The translations under genes and the position numbers were made by a program. This document shows positions 17,831-27,370 of a stretch of 64,000 bases of DNA, one piece after another; the first letter of the stretch is position 1; each line of letters begins with the position of its first letter. The notes beneath the pieces are model-generated. The model did no database searches, was not told the origin of the DNA, and was given only the letters and a program-made list of their open reading frames with translations. This DNA comes from Ardenticatenales bacterium (lineage in GTDB: Bacteria; Chloroflexota; Anaerolineae; Promineifilales; Promineifilaceae), in NCBI GenBank assembly GCA_020634575.1, contig JACKBM010000012.1:61145-125144 (forward strand), in the 5' to 3' direction.

Positions 17831-19078
17831 ATGACAACAGTTGACGATTATTTCCCAGCGCCGGAACCGGCCGGTGGCTGGCGCCGGGCCGATCCGGCCG
17901 GTCTGGGCATCAACCCCGAGCGCCTGGCTAACGCCCTCACCTATCATGACGAGCATCCCACGGCCACCCGGGCCAACGGCGGCGCCCTGGCCATCATCTA
18001 CCGGGGCCACCTCGTGGCCGAAAGCTACGTCACCGGCATCAGCGCCGGCCCCCGTCCCTGGAACGCCTTCACCTGCAACGACATCAAATCTTCAACCAAA
18101 TCCGTTTTCGGCACGGCTGTGGGCCTGTTCCTCGAGGAGTTTGCGGCTGAAGTCAGTCTGGAGAGCTTATTAGTCGGCAACTCACCGGCTGGCTCCCTCA
18201 TCCCCCAGATCTGGTCCCAACCGCTGACAGACCCACGCAAGCGCCAGATAAAGCTCAAACATGCGCTAGCCATGACCGCCGGTCATACCGCGCCGGAACC
18301 TTGGCTGGCGCCATCCAGCCGCCACCATTTGCCTGGCTATCGCGGCGCCTTCCAACTCTACGAATATTGCTTTGGCTGGTGGAAGTTCGCCGGCATCCCG
18401 GACCAACATCAGCTGCTTTTTGCGCCGGGAACCGATTTCAACTACAGCAATTACGGCCTGGAACTGGTGGCTCTGGCCATGCGCAACATCAGCGGCGAGG
18501 AAGTGGGCCCGTACCTGTATGATCGGGTCCTGAAACCGATGGGGTTGCCCCTTGAGCTGCGCCGCAACGCTTATCAACTGATGCCCTATCAGGATGAGAA
18601 TGAGTGGAATTTTGGCGTTGAGCCAGGCTGGGGTCGCGGTGGCAGTCTGGGCTGTAATGCGTATGGCGCGGACGGGAGCGCCAGCCCGTACGGCTATAAC
18701 AGCATCGTCGGCAGTACCTTCCGCTGCACGGCCCGGGATTTTGCCCGGCTGGGTTACCTCTGGCTTCGCGGTGGCCGTTGGGGAAACAGGCAGCTGGTAC
18801 CGGCCGGTTGGCTACGCCAGGCGACCCGCCGTTTTGTTCGGGATGATGGCAGCAGTCCCGCCAACTATGGCTACACCTTCTGGGTCCAGGATCAGTGGGA
18901 GGATGTGCCGGCCGATACATTTATGTCGCGCGGGCATAATTTGAACGACTGTTATATCATCCCCAGTTTGGATCTCGTCGTCGCCCGGCAGGGGAACTCG
19001 AACCCGAACCGGCCGGAGCGTGACCGTTTTAGCCACCAGCTCATACGCCAAATCATCGCCGCCCTCCCGGCAGGCTGA
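17831..19078 (+). CDS. Beta-lactamase-fold serine hydrolase (class C family)
   Basis: 415 residues. The SxxK nucleophile motif is SSTK (Ser87, Lys90), the second motif is YSN (Tyr205-Asn207), and RGH near the C-terminus takes the place of KTG. These are the marks of the class C beta-lactamase/penicillin-binding/esterase superfamily, which includes DD-peptidases and 6-aminohexanoate dimer hydrolases. No signal peptide is visible, so a cytoplasmic esterase or amidase is more likely than a beta-lactamase. TAGAAT lies exactly 6 bases before ATG 17831 with no ribosome-binding site, suggesting a leaderless transcript. Followed 4 bases later by an EamA transporter. Confidence 0.85.
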   Translation: MTTVDDYFPAPEPAGGWRRADPAGLGINPERLANALTYHDEHPTATRANGGALAIIYRGHLVAESYVTGISAGPRPWNAFTCNDIKSSTKSVFGTAVGLFLEEFAAEVSLESLLVGNSPAGSLIPQIWSQPLTDPRKRQIKLKHALAMTAGHTAPEPWLAPSSRHHLPGYRGAFQLYEYCFGWWKFAGIPDQHQLLFAPGTDFNYSNYGLELVALAMRNISGEEVGPYLYDRVLKPMGLPLELRRNAYQLMPYQDENEWNFGVEPGWGRGGSLGCNAYGADGSASPYGYNSIVGSTFRCTARDFARLGYLWLRGGRWGNRQLVPAGWLRQATRRFVRDDGSSPANYGYTFWVQDQWEDVPADTFMSRGHNLNDCYIIPSLDLVVARQGNSNPNRPERDRFSHQLIRQIIAALPAG

Positions 19079-19082
19079 CTTC

Positions 19083-19979
19083 ATGCAATCAACCGTCCGC
19101 AACACCTTCGACAATCTATCCGACAACGGCCGCAGCGCGATCTACATGTTGATCGCCATGTTTACGTTTGTCCTGAACGACACGATGACCAAACTGGCCT
19201 CTTCCGAAGCCAGCGTCTTCCAGGTCATCTTCATTCGCGGCTCGCTGCTCACCGTCGTTCTGGCCTTGCTGGCCCTGCGGCGGGGCATCACCATCAACCC
19301 CCTGGCCTATCGCGACCGCTTCCTCTGGCTGCGGGTCATGGCCGAGGTGATCGGCTCCGTCATTTTCCTGACCGCCCTGTTTAACATGCCGCTGGCAAAT
19401 ATCACCGCCATTGCCCAGGTCACCCCATTGGCGCTCACCCTGGTCCTGGCCCTATTTTTCGGCGAGAAAGTGGGCTGGCGCCGCTACACGGCCATTTTGC
19501 TGGGCTTTGTGGGTGTCCTCATCATTGTGAGACCAGGCACGGCCGGCTTTAACCAATATTCACTGCTGGCCCTGGTGGCCATGTTCGGCATCATCACCCG
19601 CGATCTGGCCACCCAACGGGTTGCTCGGGAGATCCCCTCGTTTTACGTAGTCTATCTCACCGCCTTTTGCGCTACCCTGTTTAACGGCGCCATCACCCTA
19701 TTCACCGGCTGGACAGCCCTGCCCACACAAACGTACCTGTATCTTTTTGCTGCGGCTGCCTTTGTCAGCGTTGGCTATCTGTTTAGCGTGATGACAATGC
19801 GGCTGGGCGAAGCCAGCTACACCGCCGTCTTCCGCTACTCCGTCCTCATCTGGGCCATGATCCTCAGCGTCGTGGTTTTTGGTGAAGTGCCGGATGGCCC
19901 GACGATCATCGGGGCCATCATCATCGCCGGGGCCGGCATCTACGCCCTACGCCGCGGCCGGGTGCGGCGGGTGGCGTAG
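19083..19979 (+). CDS. EamA-family (DMT) transporter
   Basis: 298 residues with about ten TM helices in two EamA halves: MLIAMFTFVLNDTMTKLA opens the first and LLALVAMFGIITRDLATQRV the second. The end of each half has the usual LLGFVGVLIIVRPG and GAIIIAGAGIYALRR. The superfamily moves metabolites such as amino acids, nucleobases or drugs; substrate unknown. Chosen start ATG 19083 follows the hydrolase stop by 4 bases, so the two are probably one operon and the transporter could move the hydrolase substrate or product (inference). Confidence 0.85.
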   Translation: MQSTVRNTFDNLSDNGRSAIYMLIAMFTFVLNDTMTKLASSEASVFQVIFIRGSLLTVVLALLALRRGITINPLAYRDRFLWLRVMAEVIGSVIFLTALFNMPLANITAIAQVTPLALTLVLALFFGEKVGWRRYTAILLGFVGVLIIVRPGTAGFNQYSLLALVAMFGIITRDLATQRVAREIPSFYVVYLTAFCATLFNGAITLFTGWTALPTQTYLYLFAAAAFVSVGYLFSVMTMRLGEASYTAVFRYSVLIWAMILSVVVFGEVPDGPTIIGAIIIAGAGIYALRRGRVRRVA

Positions 19980-20072
19980 GCTGTGGTGGCTGGCGTGGCC
20001 GGCTGATGGTAGCTGACGAGGCCGATAGCGTGGGGCTGGCGTGGCCAAGATCGTGCTGTGCTGACGCCGTAA

Positions 20073-20093
20073 AGACGTGCCGGCGGCACGTCT
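20073..20093. terminator. GC-rich hairpin between convergent genes
   Basis: AGACGTGCC-GGC-GGCACGTCT, 9-bp perfect arms with a 3-base loop, lies in the 135-base gap between the EamA gene (+) and the acyl-CoA dehydrogenase gene (-). There is no T-run, so it is either a bidirectional transcription stop or a dispersed GTAGAGACGTGCC-type repeat. Confidence 0.5.
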
Positions 20094-20114
20094 CTACGTT
20101 GGCCGTCTACGGCC

Positions 20115-21290
20115 TCAAAACGACCGCGGCATCCCCAACACATGCTGCCCCACATACGACAACACCAGGTTGGTCGATATGGGTGCAACCTGATACAGGC
20201 GTGTCTCCCGGAACTTGCGCTCGATATCATACTCGCGGGCGAAGCCAAAGCCACCGTAAGTCTGCAAAGCCGCATTGGCTGCTTCCCATGACGCTTCAGC
20301 CGCCAGGTATTTGGCCATGTTGGCCTCCGCGCCACAGGGCTGCCCCGCGTCAAACAGCCGCGCCGCCTCGTAGCGCATCAGGTCGGCTGCCCGCACGTTG
20401 ATATACGCTTTGGCGATGGGGAACTGAACACCCTGGTTCTGGCCAATCGGCCGGCCGAACACCTCTCGCTCCCCAGCGTAACGGGTGGCCCGATCGACAA
20501 ACCAGTAACCATCACCAATGCACTCAGCCGCGATAAGCACCCGCTCGGCATTCATCCCATCCAAAATGTAGCGGAATCCCTTGCCCTCTTCACCAATCAA
20601 CGCCGTGGCGGGAATACGCAAATCGTCGAAGAAAACCTGGGTTGTCTGGTGATTCAGCATCACCTCAACCGGTTCGATGGTCAGGCCCCGGCCCAGTGCC
20701 TGCCGCAAATCGACCAGAAACACGGATAAGCCCTCCGTGCGCTTCGGCGCCAGCTCTTTCGCAGTTGTACGCGCCAGCAATAGCATCAGGTCGGAATGCA
20801 AGGCGCGCGAGGTCCAGATTTTCTGGCCGCGGATGATAAATTCGTTCCCCTCACGGGTAGCCGTTGTCCGAATACTGGTCGTGTCGGTGCCGGCGTCGGG
20901 TTCGGTGACGCCAAATGCCTGCAAGCGCAGTTCACCACTGGCGATTCGGGGCAGATATTCCTGCTTCTGCGCTTCCGAGCCGTGGCGGAGGAGTGTACCC
21001 ATGATGTACATCTGCGCATGGCAGGCCGCCGCATTGCCCCCAGAACGATGAATCTCCTCCAAAATGATTGACGCTTCGACAAGTCCCACGCCAATCCCGC
21101 CATACGCTTCGGGAATGAGCGCCGCCAGATAGCCGGCTGCCGTCATCGCCTGGACAAAATCAGTGGGGTACGCCTCCTCACGGTCCAGCCGGCGCCAATA
21201 TTCGTCCGGAAAACGAGCACAAAGCTGGCGGACCGCCTGGCGCAATTCAGCATGCCAGGCTTGCGGATCATCTGTCACAATATCACTCAT
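20115..21290 (-). CDS. Acyl-CoA dehydrogenase family protein
   Basis: 391 residues. Motifs seen: IPEAYGGIGVGLVEASIIL, QAFGVTEPDAGTDTTSIRT (FAD/substrate site), GQKIWTSRALHSDLM and TYGGFGFAREYDIERKFRET. AGGAGGAAAGG precedes ATG 21290. The C-terminal segment where medium-chain enzymes carry the catalytic Glu (YEGT) reads RLYQVAPISTNLVLSYVG, with Gln, so either the base sits elsewhere as in isovaleryl-type enzymes or this is a specialised subfamily. It oxidises an acyl-CoA with electrons to ETF; chain type unknown. No beta-oxidation gene adjoins it. Confidence 0.88.
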   Translation of the reverse strand: MSDIVTDDPQAWHAELRQAVRQLCARFPDEYWRRLDREEAYPTDFVQAMTAAGYLAALIPEAYGGIGVGLVEASIILEEIHRSGGNAAACHAQMYIMGTLLRHGSEAQKQEYLPRIASGELRLQAFGVTEPDAGTDTTSIRTTATREGNEFIIRGQKIWTSRALHSDLMLLLARTTAKELAPKRTEGLSVFLVDLRQALGRGLTIEPVEVMLNHQTTQVFFDDLRIPATALIGEEGKGFRYILDGMNAERVLIAAECIGDGYWFVDRATRYAGEREVFGRPIGQNQGVQFPIAKAYINVRAADLMRYEAARLFDAGQPCGAEANMAKYLAAEASWEAANAALQTYGGFGFAREYDIERKFRETRLYQVAPISTNLVLSYVGQHVLGMPRSF

Positions 21291-21422
21291 CCTTTCCTCC
21301 TGCTCACGGCGTTGCCCAAGATTAGCAGACCTGAGCCGATTGCCCCATAGACGCCCGGTCACCGGTCAAACTGCCCTTGACAGCCCCTCTGTAAGAGGTG
21401 TAAAGTTCACCCTGGTGCCTAG

Positions 21423-21438
21423 TTAGATATTAATCTAA
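21423..21438. promoter_or_regulatory. AT-rich dyad in divergent promoter region
   Basis: TTAGAT-ATTA-ATCTAA, a perfect 6-4-6 inverted repeat, stands out in the 256-base gap between the divergent acyl-CoA dehydrogenase and EamA genes. Its size and composition resemble MarR/TetR-type operators. No regulator gene is adjacent. Confidence 0.4.
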
Positions 21439-21546
21439 TGGCCCGTTTAATGACCAGTTGCCGTCGCCGGGTGACAGCGGGCGACGGCCCAGCCTCTGCG
21501 AGATCGAGCAGCGGAATTTTTGCTGACATGAGGCGCCCCATAGCAT

Positions 21547-22500
21547 ATGACCACGATTGAATTGAAAGAAAGAATTGCTACACTCTCCACCACCGGCCTG
21601 CCGCATGTCATGATCCTCAGCTTTCTTTTCGGCACCTCTACCATCGCCTCCCGCTTTATTCTGGCGGAGATGAACTCCATCAGCTTCATCGGGCTGCGCA
21701 TGGCGATTTCAGTGCTCTGTTTTGTCGCCCTTTTTGCCTTCAGCAAGAATCACAGCCTGCCACGTGATCCCAAAGTATGGAAACATGGCATGGTCCTGGG
21801 CATCATCGGCACCACGCTGCCGATGACCGGCTTCATCACCTCACTGAACTACCTCTCAGCCGGGCTGACCTCCATCATCAGCACCGTTGGCCCGGCCTTG
21901 ACGGTCACCATGGCCCATTTTCTGCTCAAAGATGACAAGCTGGACCGTAAACAGGCTTTGGGCGTTATCCTGGCGCTCGGTGGCGCCCTGATGCTCATCA
22001 TGAAGGGCGAATCTGGGCTGGGCGAAGGCGTCAAAGCGGACCCGATCGGCTATTTTTTCATCCTTGGCTCAACTGTAAGCTCATCCATCAGCGTCATCTA
22101 CACCCGCCGCTTTGTGCGGGAGATGAAGGCCACAGAAGTGACCAGCGTGCGTGCCCTGACCGCCATGATGATCACGCTGCCGCTGGGCATTTTTGTCTTT
22201 GGCTACGACTTTGCCCAGGTTTCGCCGGCCACCTGGGGTCTCATCCTGTACGGTTCCATTGCCAGCACCTTCTTCGGCTTTATTCTTTCCCTGCTTGTCA
22301 TCAACGAGTTTGGTGTTACCACGTCCATCATCACCAACTACCTGGTCCCGATCGTGGCCACGATAACCGGCGCGCTTCTGCTCCACGAAATCGTGACCGG
22401 TGGGATGATTTTTGGCATGTTGGTTATCCTGAGCGGCATCTACATCATCAACGCCAAACCGCGCAAAAGCCGGCAGATACCGGCCGAACCCAAATATTGA
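21547..22500 (+). CDS. EamA-family (DMT) transporter
   Basis: 317 residues with ten predicted TM helices in two EamA repeats (HVMILSFLFGTSTIASRFIL in the first; IGYFFILGSTVSSSISVIYT in the second). GVILALGGALMLIMK and GMIFGMLVILSGIYIINAK end the repeats. It is only distantly similar to the EamA gene at 19083. The next gene, an M20 peptidase, starts 23 bases downstream behind a strong ribosome-binding site, so the two are probably an operon: import or export of a peptide or amino acid derivative plus its hydrolysis (inference). Confidence 0.85.
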   Translation: MTTIELKERIATLSTTGLPHVMILSFLFGTSTIASRFILAEMNSISFIGLRMAISVLCFVALFAFSKNHSLPRDPKVWKHGMVLGIIGTTLPMTGFITSLNYLSAGLTSIISTVGPALTVTMAHFLLKDDKLDRKQALGVILALGGALMLIMKGESGLGEGVKADPIGYFFILGSTVSSSISVIYTRRFVREMKATEVTSVRALTAMMITLPLGIFVFGYDFAQVSPATWGLILYGSIASTFFGFILSLLVINEFGVTTSIITNYLVPIVATITGALLLHEIVTGGMIFGMLVILSGIYIINAKPRKSRQIPAEPKY

Positions 22501-22523
22501 CCTGACCGAGGAGGAAATCCGCT

Positions 22524-24008
22524 ATGTCGTCGCCAGCGGAAACATTACCCGCCGTCCAGGCCAGCCGCCAATGGACGCAGGCTCACGGTGCCGCGATCCT
22601 GGCTGAATATGGGCGCATGTTGGCCATCCCCAATCATGCCTCAGACCTGCCCAATATCACCCGCAACGCTGAGCTGCTCGCAGAACTGTTTGCCCAACGA
22701 GGGCTGACCACCCGCCTGCTCACTCAGACCGACGCCCCGCCCATCGTCTTTGGCGAGCGGCGCGTCGCTAGTGCGGAGCGGACCCTTTGCTTTTATGCTC
22801 ACTACGATGGCCAGCCAGTTGAGCCGGCGCTCTGGGCCCAGGATCCGTTTCAGGCAACTTTGTATGATGGACCGCTGGAGTCAGGGGGGCGGCCGATTGC
22901 AATGCCACCGGCCGGTCAACCCCTCGACGACAACTGGCGCCTCTACGCCCGCTCCTCAGCGGACGACAAGGCCCCCATCATCGCCTTGCTAACCGCCCTG
23001 GATGCCCTGGAAGCCTCCGGCCTGGCCCTCACGTCCAACATCAAGATCTTCCTGGATGGCGAAGAAGAGTCCAGCTCACCTCACGTGGCCGGCTATCTGG
23101 ACACGTACAGCGATCTGCTCGAAGACATCACCCTATGGTTACTCTGCGATGGCGCGGTCTATGCCACGGGCGGCCCTGTCTTTAACTTCGGCTCCCGCGG
23201 GGTAACCGGCATGCAGCTGACCGTTTACGGTGCCATTCGCTCCCTGCATAGCGGCCATTATGGCAACTGGGCGCCCGTGCCCGGCATGATGCTGGCCCAC
23301 CTGCTCGCCTCCATGAAGGCGGAAGATGGCACCGTGCTCATCCCCGGCTTCTACGAGAGCAGCGTCCCGCTATCTGATTTTGAGAAAGAGCAGTTGGCCG
23401 CTGCGCCCAACATCGACGATCAGTTGAAGGCAGAGCTGGGGCTGGCCTTTACGGAAGGCAATGGTGCCAGCCGCAATGAACGGGTGCTCAGCCCGTCGCT
23501 GACCATCCGCGGCCTGCTCAGTGGCTCCGTCGGCGAAAAAACGCGCAACGTCATCCCCAATACGGCCATCGCCGAACTCGGCTTCCGCCTGGTCAAGGGC
23601 AACGAACCGGAGAAAATGCTGGACCTGGTCGAGGCGCATATCCGCCAGCAAGGCTGGCACATCGTCTACGACGATCCAACTCACGAGACCCGGCTGAAAT
23701 ACCCCAAAATCGTCAAAGTGAAGCGCGACAAGGAAGGGTTCCCCGCCGCCAAAGTAGCGATGGATCAGCCCGCCATCCAGGCGGTGATTGCCGGCCTGAA
23801 GGCGTTCACCGGCGACAGCGGCGTCTTTCTGCCCGCCACGGGCGCCTCCAACCGCATTTACGGCATGATCTTCGAGGGGCTGCAAAAGCCCGGCCTGAGC
23901 ATCACCATGGTCAACCGGGACAACAACCAGCACGCCCCCAACGAAAACCTGCGCCTGGGCAACCTCTGGTACGGCGTCGACATGATGGCCGTCCTCCTGA
24001 CCCTTTAG
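22524..24008 (+). CDS. M20 family metallopeptidase/dipeptidase
   Basis: 494 residues. The zinc ligands of M20 enzymes are visible: YAHYDGQPVEPALW (His and following Asp), RSSADDKAP (bridging Asp), DGEEESSSPH (catalytic Glu and ligand Glu) and a late His in DNNQHAPNENLR. The dimerisation domain lies at about 210-370 (GAIRSLHSGHYGNW). Close relatives hydrolyse dipeptides, acylated amino acids or carnosine-like substrates. GAGGAGG precedes ATG 22524. A second M20 enzyme of a different subfamily follows at 24149. Confidence 0.9.
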   Translation: MSSPAETLPAVQASRQWTQAHGAAILAEYGRMLAIPNHASDLPNITRNAELLAELFAQRGLTTRLLTQTDAPPIVFGERRVASAERTLCFYAHYDGQPVEPALWAQDPFQATLYDGPLESGGRPIAMPPAGQPLDDNWRLYARSSADDKAPIIALLTALDALEASGLALTSNIKIFLDGEEESSSPHVAGYLDTYSDLLEDITLWLLCDGAVYATGGPVFNFGSRGVTGMQLTVYGAIRSLHSGHYGNWAPVPGMMLAHLLASMKAEDGTVLIPGFYESSVPLSDFEKEQLAAAPNIDDQLKAELGLAFTEGNGASRNERVLSPSLTIRGLLSGSVGEKTRNVIPNTAIAELGFRLVKGNEPEKMLDLVEAHIRQQGWHIVYDDPTHETRLKYPKIVKVKRDKEGFPAAKVAMDQPAIQAVIAGLKAFTGDSGVFLPATGASNRIYGMIFEGLQKPGLSITMVNRDNNQHAPNENLRLGNLWYGVDMMAVLLTL

Positions 24009-24014
24009 GTGCTG

Positions 24015-24059
24015 GCGAGGGGTCCCCTACAACCCGACGGGTTGGTGGGAACCCCTCGC
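24015..24059. repeat. Intergenic palindromic element (ACCCGWCGGGT family)
   Basis: The outer arms GCGAGGGGT (24015-24023) and ACCCCTCGC (24051-24059) enclose AACCCGACGGGTT. The element begins 6 bases after the stop codon of the M20 gene and could form a stable hairpin that ends or protects the transcript. Confidence 0.8.
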
Positions 24060-24148
24060 TTTCGTTTGCCCACCGCTCAGGGCGCTATAGAATTACCCCT
24101 ATCAACCACTGCCCCATTCGCCGGGCCACCAATCAGAGTGAGGAAATT

Positions 24149-25567
24149 ATGGATGCCAAGGAAATCATTCTCAACGACATCAACGAGCAGGATGAGAAAC
24201 TGACCTATATCGCCAAAGAGATTTGGGACCATCCCCAGGTGGCCCTGACGGAAACGTTTGCCTCGAAAATGCTGGCCAAAGAGCTGGAAGCCGAGGGGTT
24301 TGACATCGAATGGGGTGCCGGCGGTATGGAGACCGCCTTTGTGGCCACCTTTGGTGAAGGCGCGCCCATTATCGGTTTCCTGGGCGAATATGACGCCCTG
24401 CCCGGCCTCTCGCAAACGGTCAGCACCAATAAGAACCCCATCGAGCAGGGCGGCCCGGGGCATGGTTGCGGCCATAACCTGTTTGGCACCGCTTGCATGG
24501 GCTCGGTCGTCGCCCTCAAAAAGGCGATGCAGGCGCACAATATCCCTGGCACCATTCGTTTTTATGGCTGCCCGGCTGAAGAGACATTGGTCGGCAAGAC
24601 CTTTATGGCCCGCGATGGCATTTTTGACGATCTGGATGCGGCCATCAGCTGGCACCCGGGCAGCACCAACATCGTCTGGAACGGCTCCTCGCTGGCGATG
24701 AACTCCTTCAGAGTGAACTTCCACGGCGTCGCTTCCCACGCCGGCGGCGCCCCCCACCTGGGCCGCAGCGCCCTGGACGGCATCATGCTGATGGATGTGG
24801 GCGTCAACTACCTCCGCGAGCATATCATGCAGGAAGCGCGCATCCATTGCGTGGTGACCAGCGGCGGCCAGGCGCCTAACGTCGTGCCGGCCTACGCCCA
24901 GGTCTGGTATTTTGTGCGCGCCCCGCACCGCGATCAGGTCGAGGAAATCTATCAGCGGGTGCTGGACATCGCTCAGGGCGCCGCCCTCATGAGTGGGACT
25001 ACCCACGACATCGACTTCATCACTGGCTGTTACGACGTTCTGCCTAATTCGGTGATGTCAGATTTGCTCCTGGCCAAAATGCAGGAAGCCGGCGGCATCA
25101 GTTTTACGGAACAGGAGCGGCAATTCGCCAAAGAACTACAGGACACATTCCCATCCGGCGCCGTCAAACGTGCCTTTGAATGGCAGAGCCGCTCGGCCAC
25201 ATCTGGTATCTCCCCCGAGGATGTCCACAATCCGCTCTGGGAACAGGTCCTACCCCATTCCAGCACGCCGCCGCTCATGGGCGGCTCCACCGAGGTCGGT
25301 GATGTGAGCTGGATTACGCCAACGGGTCAGATCACCACCACCTGCTGGCCCCTCGGCACGCCGGGTCATAGCTGGCAGACCGTGGTCTCCTCCGGCTCCA
25401 GCATCGGCGCCAAGGGTATGCTCTTTGCCGCCAAAGCAATGGCCCTGGCCGGCCTGGATCTGCTGACAGACGCCGAGCTACGTGCGGCAGCCCGAGCCGA
25501 GTTTGATAAAGCTCGCAATGGCCAGAGTTACATCACACCAATCCCTGAAGGTGTGAAGCCAAGCTAA
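24149..25567 (+). CDS. M20 amidohydrolase, AbgB-like (aminobenzoyl-glutamate utilisation type)
   Basis: 472 residues. Zinc-site motifs: FLGEYDALPGLSQT, GHGCGHNLFGTACMG, GCPAEETLVGK and, at the C-terminus, GTPGHSWQ. The order and the GHGCGHN segment place it in the M20D/AbgB group, which cleaves p-aminobenzoyl-glutamate or N-acyl amino acids. In Escherichia coli AbgB works with AbgA; no AbgA partner or AbgT transporter is next to it, so the substrate stays open. GAGGAAATT precedes ATG 24149. A terminator-like hairpin follows at 25579. Confidence 0.88.
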   Translation: MDAKEIILNDINEQDEKLTYIAKEIWDHPQVALTETFASKMLAKELEAEGFDIEWGAGGMETAFVATFGEGAPIIGFLGEYDALPGLSQTVSTNKNPIEQGGPGHGCGHNLFGTACMGSVVALKKAMQAHNIPGTIRFYGCPAEETLVGKTFMARDGIFDDLDAAISWHPGSTNIVWNGSSLAMNSFRVNFHGVASHAGGAPHLGRSALDGIMLMDVGVNYLREHIMQEARIHCVVTSGGQAPNVVPAYAQVWYFVRAPHRDQVEEIYQRVLDIAQGAALMSGTTHDIDFITGCYDVLPNSVMSDLLLAKMQEAGGISFTEQERQFAKELQDTFPSGAVKRAFEWQSRSATSGISPEDVHNPLWEQVLPHSSTPPLMGGSTEVGDVSWITPTGQITTTCWPLGTPGHSWQTVVSSGSSIGAKGMLFAAKAMALAGLDLLTDAELRAAARAEFDKARNGQSYITPIPEGVKPS

Positions 25568-25578
25568 TCGTGATCCGA

Positions 25579-25619
25579 ACCGGTGTGGTGCTGTGGCCGG
25601 CGCCACACCGGTCGTTTCT
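25579..25619 (+). terminator. Probable terminator
   Basis: The arms ACCGGTGTGG (25579-25588) and CCACACCGGT (25603-25612) form a perfect 10-bp stem with a 14-base loop, followed by CGTTTCT. It sits 11 bases after the AbgB-like stop codon. Confidence 0.7.
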
Positions 25620-25753
25620 ATTGCCGCGTTGACCATCCCTCCCCATCCATGATGGTCATTTAGTCCCACCACAAGACCAAAACATCGCAATACTGATATG
25701 ATGTACAGGCAAGTTGTTCTGTCAATTACGCCTGGCAGAAGCGAACATCCATT

Positions 25754-27370
25754 ATGAGCCAGAATTTATTAGTCATGGGCGCGTATAGCCTTGGGGTTGG
25801 GACATACGTCGCCCTGGCTCTCTTGTTCATCCTGCTGGCCCCTCGCCAACGCACACACCAGCTACTGGCGTTCGCCTCCCTGATGCTGGCGCTCAACTAT
25901 GGCCTGCTACAACTGGTTGCCGACGCTTACCAATCCCAGGCACCCGCCAGGCAAATCCTGAATCTGGAGCGACTCATCGCCTATTTCTTCCTACTTGAAG
26001 GGTATTGCCGCCTGGCCGGCACTATCAGCTTTCTGGGGCTGAGCCAGGAACGGATCTATCGCCGCCTGCAGCAAGCTGTTGGCGCCGGTGTCAGCCTCAA
26101 TCTGGTTTTGCTGCTGCCCATATTTGACCGATTTGGTGCCGGCCACATCCTGCAGGCCAGCGCGCCGAGCAACGTCTACCCCGTCAATATTCTCAATTAC
26201 CTGTTGAGCGACTACCCTTTTATGACCCTGACTGCCGTTATTGGTCTCGGAACGCTGCTGGTGGTCAATTTCCTTAATAGTTACATTTTTTTCCTCCACA
26301 GGGTTCCCAAACGGGCTACGATTGGTTCTGTGCTTTACATCGTGGCGCTGGTAGCAGCCGTCATTCCGGCAGCGGTCTGGCTCGTTCCCTGGGTGATGAT
26401 GGGCGGTGGCCTTTTCATTGCCCATGCTGTCCTCCAGGGCACTCTGTTTGATCCCTTACGTAGTGCCAACGGCAAGCTGGCGCTCTCCATCGATCGAGCC
26501 AAAGCGTTGGCCCACCAGTTGGAGCAGACAGTCGCTTCAGCGGAGGAAGCGGTCATTGACCGGACCAGCGCCTTGACAAATGCCCTGCAAAGGGAACGAC
26601 GGTTGGCGGGCGAGCTGGAAGCTTCACTGCAGCTGGAAAGCGAACTCAACAATCTTAAGTCCAAGATTATCACCCATGTTTCCCATGAGTTTCGCACCCC
26701 GTTGACCATCATTAAAAGCTCCGCCAAACTCCTATCCGAATATCAGGACAATTTGAGCCACGAGAAGCAGACTCAATATCGCCACCAGGTCAATGGCCAG
26801 ATCGCCTATCTGGATGAAATGCTTAAGGATGTCCTTTTCATCAGTGACACGGGCAGACATGGGGTTGAACCAGACTGGAAAAACTATTTGTTTGGCGAAC
26901 TCATTGTGCGCCTGTCCCAGGCCTGGCGTGCTGCGTGTGGGCCTGAGGCGGAAATGCGAATCGCTGTTTTCGGCGACGAGGCAACGATTGTGGAGACTGA
27001 TGCCGATCTCCTCATAGCAATTGGCAACTACCTGGTGCGCAATGCCAGCAAATTCACCGTACTTGCGCCACAGATTTACATCTCGCTGCGTCTGGAGAGC
27101 CAGCAACTTCGCATCGCCTTCAACGACAACGGCATTGGGGTACCGGCCGGTGAAGAAGAGCTCATCTTCAACATCTTCTATCGCGGCAGCAATGTCGATC
27201 AACAACGCGGTATGGGCCTCGGCCTCTTCTCCGCCCGCAAAATTAGCCAGGCCCTCCAGGGCAACCTGGTATTGGCGGAAAGTTCCGTCGCCGGCAGCTC
27301 CTTCGTCCTTACTGTTCCTATCTCTGCCCACCACAATCTAGCCCACCCCGTGGAGATGATGGCAGCATGA
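25754..27370 (+). CDS. Membrane sensor histidine kinase (first of tandem pair)
   Basis: 538 residues. About seven TM helices in the first 235 residues, then a coiled-coil (about 245-300), a HisKA domain with phospho-acceptor His311 in VSHEFRTPLTIIK, and a HATPase domain with N-box NYLVRNASKF, G1 DNGIGVP and G2 GMGLGLF. The 7-TM input region has no recognised ligand pocket. Its last codon overlaps the start of the next kinase gene (ATGA), and the two proteins share length, layout and many motifs (for example GGG/GGI.I.HAVL..LFDPLRSAN). No response regulator gene is in the window. Confidence 0.9.
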   Translation: MSQNLLVMGAYSLGVGTYVALALLFILLAPRQRTHQLLAFASLMLALNYGLLQLVADAYQSQAPARQILNLERLIAYFFLLEGYCRLAGTISFLGLSQERIYRRLQQAVGAGVSLNLVLLLPIFDRFGAGHILQASAPSNVYPVNILNYLLSDYPFMTLTAVIGLGTLLVVNFLNSYIFFLHRVPKRATIGSVLYIVALVAAVIPAAVWLVPWVMMGGGLFIAHAVLQGTLFDPLRSANGKLALSIDRAKALAHQLEQTVASAEEAVIDRTSALTNALQRERRLAGELEASLQLESELNNLKSKIITHVSHEFRTPLTIIKSSAKLLSEYQDNLSHEKQTQYRHQVNGQIAYLDEMLKDVLFISDTGRHGVEPDWKNYLFGELIVRLSQAWRAACGPEAEMRIAVFGDEATIVETDADLLIAIGNYLVRNASKFTVLAPQIYISLRLESQQLRIAFNDNGIGVPAGEEELIFNIFYRGSNVDQQRGMGLGLFSARKISQALQGNLVLAESSVAGSSFVLTVPISAHHNLAHPVEMMAA

